Below, piece after piece: positions 5,670 through 6,415 of a stretch of 6,415 nucleotides of DNA. Position 1 is the first letter of the stretch; the number at the start of each line of letters is the position of its first letter. The position numbers and the translations under genes were made by a program. This DNA is from Candidatus Accumulibacter iunctus. Its GTDB lineage: Bacteria; Pseudomonadota; Gammaproteobacteria; Burkholderiales; Rhodocyclaceae. The stretch covers positions 20,926 to 27,340 of the forward strand of contig DDUX01000111.1 of the NCBI GenBank assembly GCA_002345025.1, read 5' to 3'. Under the pieces are notes generated by a model. It had not been told where the DNA came from. It was given only the letters and a program-made list of their open reading frames with translations, and searched no databases.

Positions 5670-5947
5670 GCAGCAGCGATCGCTTTGTCCGTGATGAATT
5701 TGAGGTGGCCCCGCAGCGATTCTTTGGCCTCAAAGGTCTTGAATCGGCCAGCCTCAACGTCTGCGATCCCCACTTGCACAGCAGACCGAAGCGCCTCAAG
5801 ACGGCAAGCATCTTCGGCCTCGCGTTGCTCAACGAGACGAAGACCCTCACGCAGAACTTCACTGGCGTTTTGGTAACGACCGCTGGTGACCAACTGCTCG
5901 ACCAGCGAGGCTTGGTGCTCGGTGAGCACAACATTGCGCGTAGGCAT
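5666..5947 (-). CDS. parD: ParD-family antitoxin
   Basis: From ATG at 5947 the product is 93 residues: MPTRNVVLTEHQASLVEQLV opens with the short strand of a ribbon-helix-helix DNA-binding domain, then SGRYQNASEVLREGLRLVEQRE supplies the two helices (PF03693). The C-terminal half (about 45-93) should wrap and neutralise ParE. I prefer this start to the in-frame ATG at 5959 because GGAG (5954-5957) lies 6 nt before it, family members begin MPTRN-like, and the earlier ATG has no SD and would sit only about 11 nt from the expected transcript start. It is the first gene of the parDE operon and is expected to repress it. Confidence 0.92.
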   Translation of the reverse strand: MPTRNVVLTEHQASLVEQLVTSGRYQNASEVLREGLRLVEQREAEDACRLEALRSAVQVGIADVEAGRFKTFEAKESLRGHLKFITDKAIAAA

Positions 5948-5969
5948 GCCAAGCTCCATCTAGTGGCTA

Positions 5970-5986
5970 TTGGCAGATTATGCCAA
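5970..5986. promoter_or_regulatory. Candidate ParD operator
   Basis: TTGGCA-N5-TGCCAA is a perfect 6-bp inverted repeat that covers the -10 box of the parDE promoter. Ribbon-helix-helix antitoxins commonly autoregulate by binding such palindromes, so ParD or a ParDE complex is the likely ligand (inference). Confidence 0.6.
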
Positions 5987-6005
5987 CCCCGACGGCTTGG
6001 GTCAA
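5977..6005 (-). promoter_or_regulatory. Sigma-70-type promoter of parDE
   Basis: On the minus strand TTGACC (6000-6005) is followed after exactly 17 bases by CATAAT (5977-5982); each box matches consensus at five of six positions. Transcription would start near 5970, about 23 bases before the preferred parD start. Confidence 0.72.
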
Positions 6006-6049
6006 TCGCCGGCAGCCGTAAAGACCACGTTGCGAACCACCAGCAGTTG

Positions 6050-6187
6050 ATGACCCAGAAAGAACTGGCCAAGCGCTGGAGCGTTGCCGAGGCCACCTTG
6101 GAACGATGGCGTAGTACTCCAGCCCGAGGCAGCGGACCAGGGCCGGGTCGAAGAGGTTGCGGCCGTCGAAGATCAATGGCTGCTTGA
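6050..6187 (+). pseudogene. Truncated helix-turn-helix gene (excisionase/MerR-like N-terminus)
   Basis: The frame begins MTQKELAKRWSVAEATLERW, the first helices of a small HTH_17-type DNA-binding domain seen in excisionase-like and regulatory proteins of mobile regions. Family members continue with a conserved wing segment (GPKF-like, then a short strand). Here the sequence changes abruptly at about 6110 and the remaining codons are the antisense of a UDP-glucose dehydrogenase fragment, ending at TGA 6185-6187. There is no clear SD. It reads divergently from parDE. A short live peptide cannot be excluded, but truncation is the simplest reading. Confidence 0.65.
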
Positions 6188-6285
6188 GCAGCCCAGCGTA
6201 CGCTCAAAGTCCGGAGTCTTGAAGGCACTTCTCTCGGTGGCGAGTAACAGGGTATCCCCATGGCGCTACGCGTCAGGCAGGTTGC
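6104..6285 (-). pseudogene. Frameshifted C-terminal fragment of UDP-glucose 6-dehydrogenase
   Basis: On the minus strand one frame gives DTLLLATERSAFKTPDFERT and, after a shift near 6197, the next gives LLKQPLIFDGRNLFDPALVR followed by CLGLEYYAI. This is the end of the NAD(P)-dependent UDP-glucose 6-dehydrogenase (Ugd/TuaD family), where (V/L)TEW-x-FKTPDF and IFDGRNLYDP are hallmark strings. The usual Trp of TEW is replaced by Arg, and the frame is broken, so the piece is dead. The N-terminal Rossmann and central domains are absent. The intact enzyme would make UDP-glucuronate for surface polysaccharides. Confidence 0.8.
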
Positions 6286-6357
6286 GAGGGCTGGTGGACA
6301 GTTGAATGCTCCGGCCCCGAGTTTTCTCTTGTTGCCGAGTGGCGACGTCAGTCCTGA

Positions 6358-6397
6358 CAGTGATAGGATGAAACTTCAGCGAGTTGGCGGAGATCGA
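6358..6397 (+). repeat. rpn leader, copy 2, suggesting a further rpn gene off the right edge
   Basis: These bases match the leader of the intact rpn gene (1981-2020) at 35 of 40 positions, including the shared GCGAGTTGGCGGAGA and its SD-like GGAG (6389-6392). The sequence then diverges, and a GTG at 6413-6415 ends the window. The coding region, if any, is not visible. Confidence 0.65.
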
Positions 6398-6415
6398 GGT
6401 CGGAAGAGAGGCGTG

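Noticed and set aside
5603..6187. Continuous plus frame of 194 codons containing the HTH motif
   Set aside because: Most of it is antisense to parD and parE. Only the segment from the ATG at 6050 has family-like sequence, and that is truncated.
6294..6316. Possible sixth island repeat (GGACAGTTGAATGC)
   Set aside because: Only GACAGT plus scattered bases match; this is no better than chance without a search.

Overview
The window looks like an accessory island in a GC-rich proteobacterium. A beta- or gammaproteobacterium is my best guess, from the style of the ParDE pair, the Rpn-family gene, the RTX-type secreted protease and the ThiE-like and UDP-glucose dehydrogenase fragments. No rRNA, tRNA, CRISPR array, complete insertion sequence or integrase is visible.

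Left third (1-1787, minus strand): the 5' part of a large subtilisin-family (S8) protease with a P domain and the start of RTX calcium-binding repeats. It runs off the left edge. It reads away from a 235-base gap (1788-2022), beyond which lies a plus-strand Rpn/YhgA-type PD-(D/E)XK nuclease gene (2023-3036).

Middle: a 346-base non-coding stretch holds two strong hairpins, one of them REP-like. It is followed by an AAA_14/DUF4143 ATPase gene (3383-4615). Immediately after comes a fossil of a second rpn gene (4639-4743), reduced to its 3' end, and then an orphan internal piece of a thiamine-phosphate-synthase-like gene (4858-5226).

Right third: a compact parDE toxin-antitoxin operon on the minus strand (5319-5947), with a near-consensus promoter and a palindromic operator over the -10 box. 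Next to it is a junction where a truncated helix-turn-helix gene (plus strand) meets a frameshifted C-terminal scrap of UDP-glucose 6-dehydrogenase (minus strand). The last 58 bases carry a second copy of the rpn 5' leader, so another rpn paralogue or fragment probably begins at or beyond the right edge.

The thread tying the island together is a short dispersed repeat, CGGTGACAGTATACT and variants, present five times: 1888+, 1954-, 3031+, 3326-, 4738+. Copies at 1954 and 3031 form a perfect 15-bp inverted pair around the rpn gene, and the right copy includes its stop codon. Copies at 3326 and 4738 bracket the ATPase plus rpn fossil in the same orientation. This suggests cassette-like modules delimited by a common end sequence. 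How, or whether, they move cannot be shown from this window.
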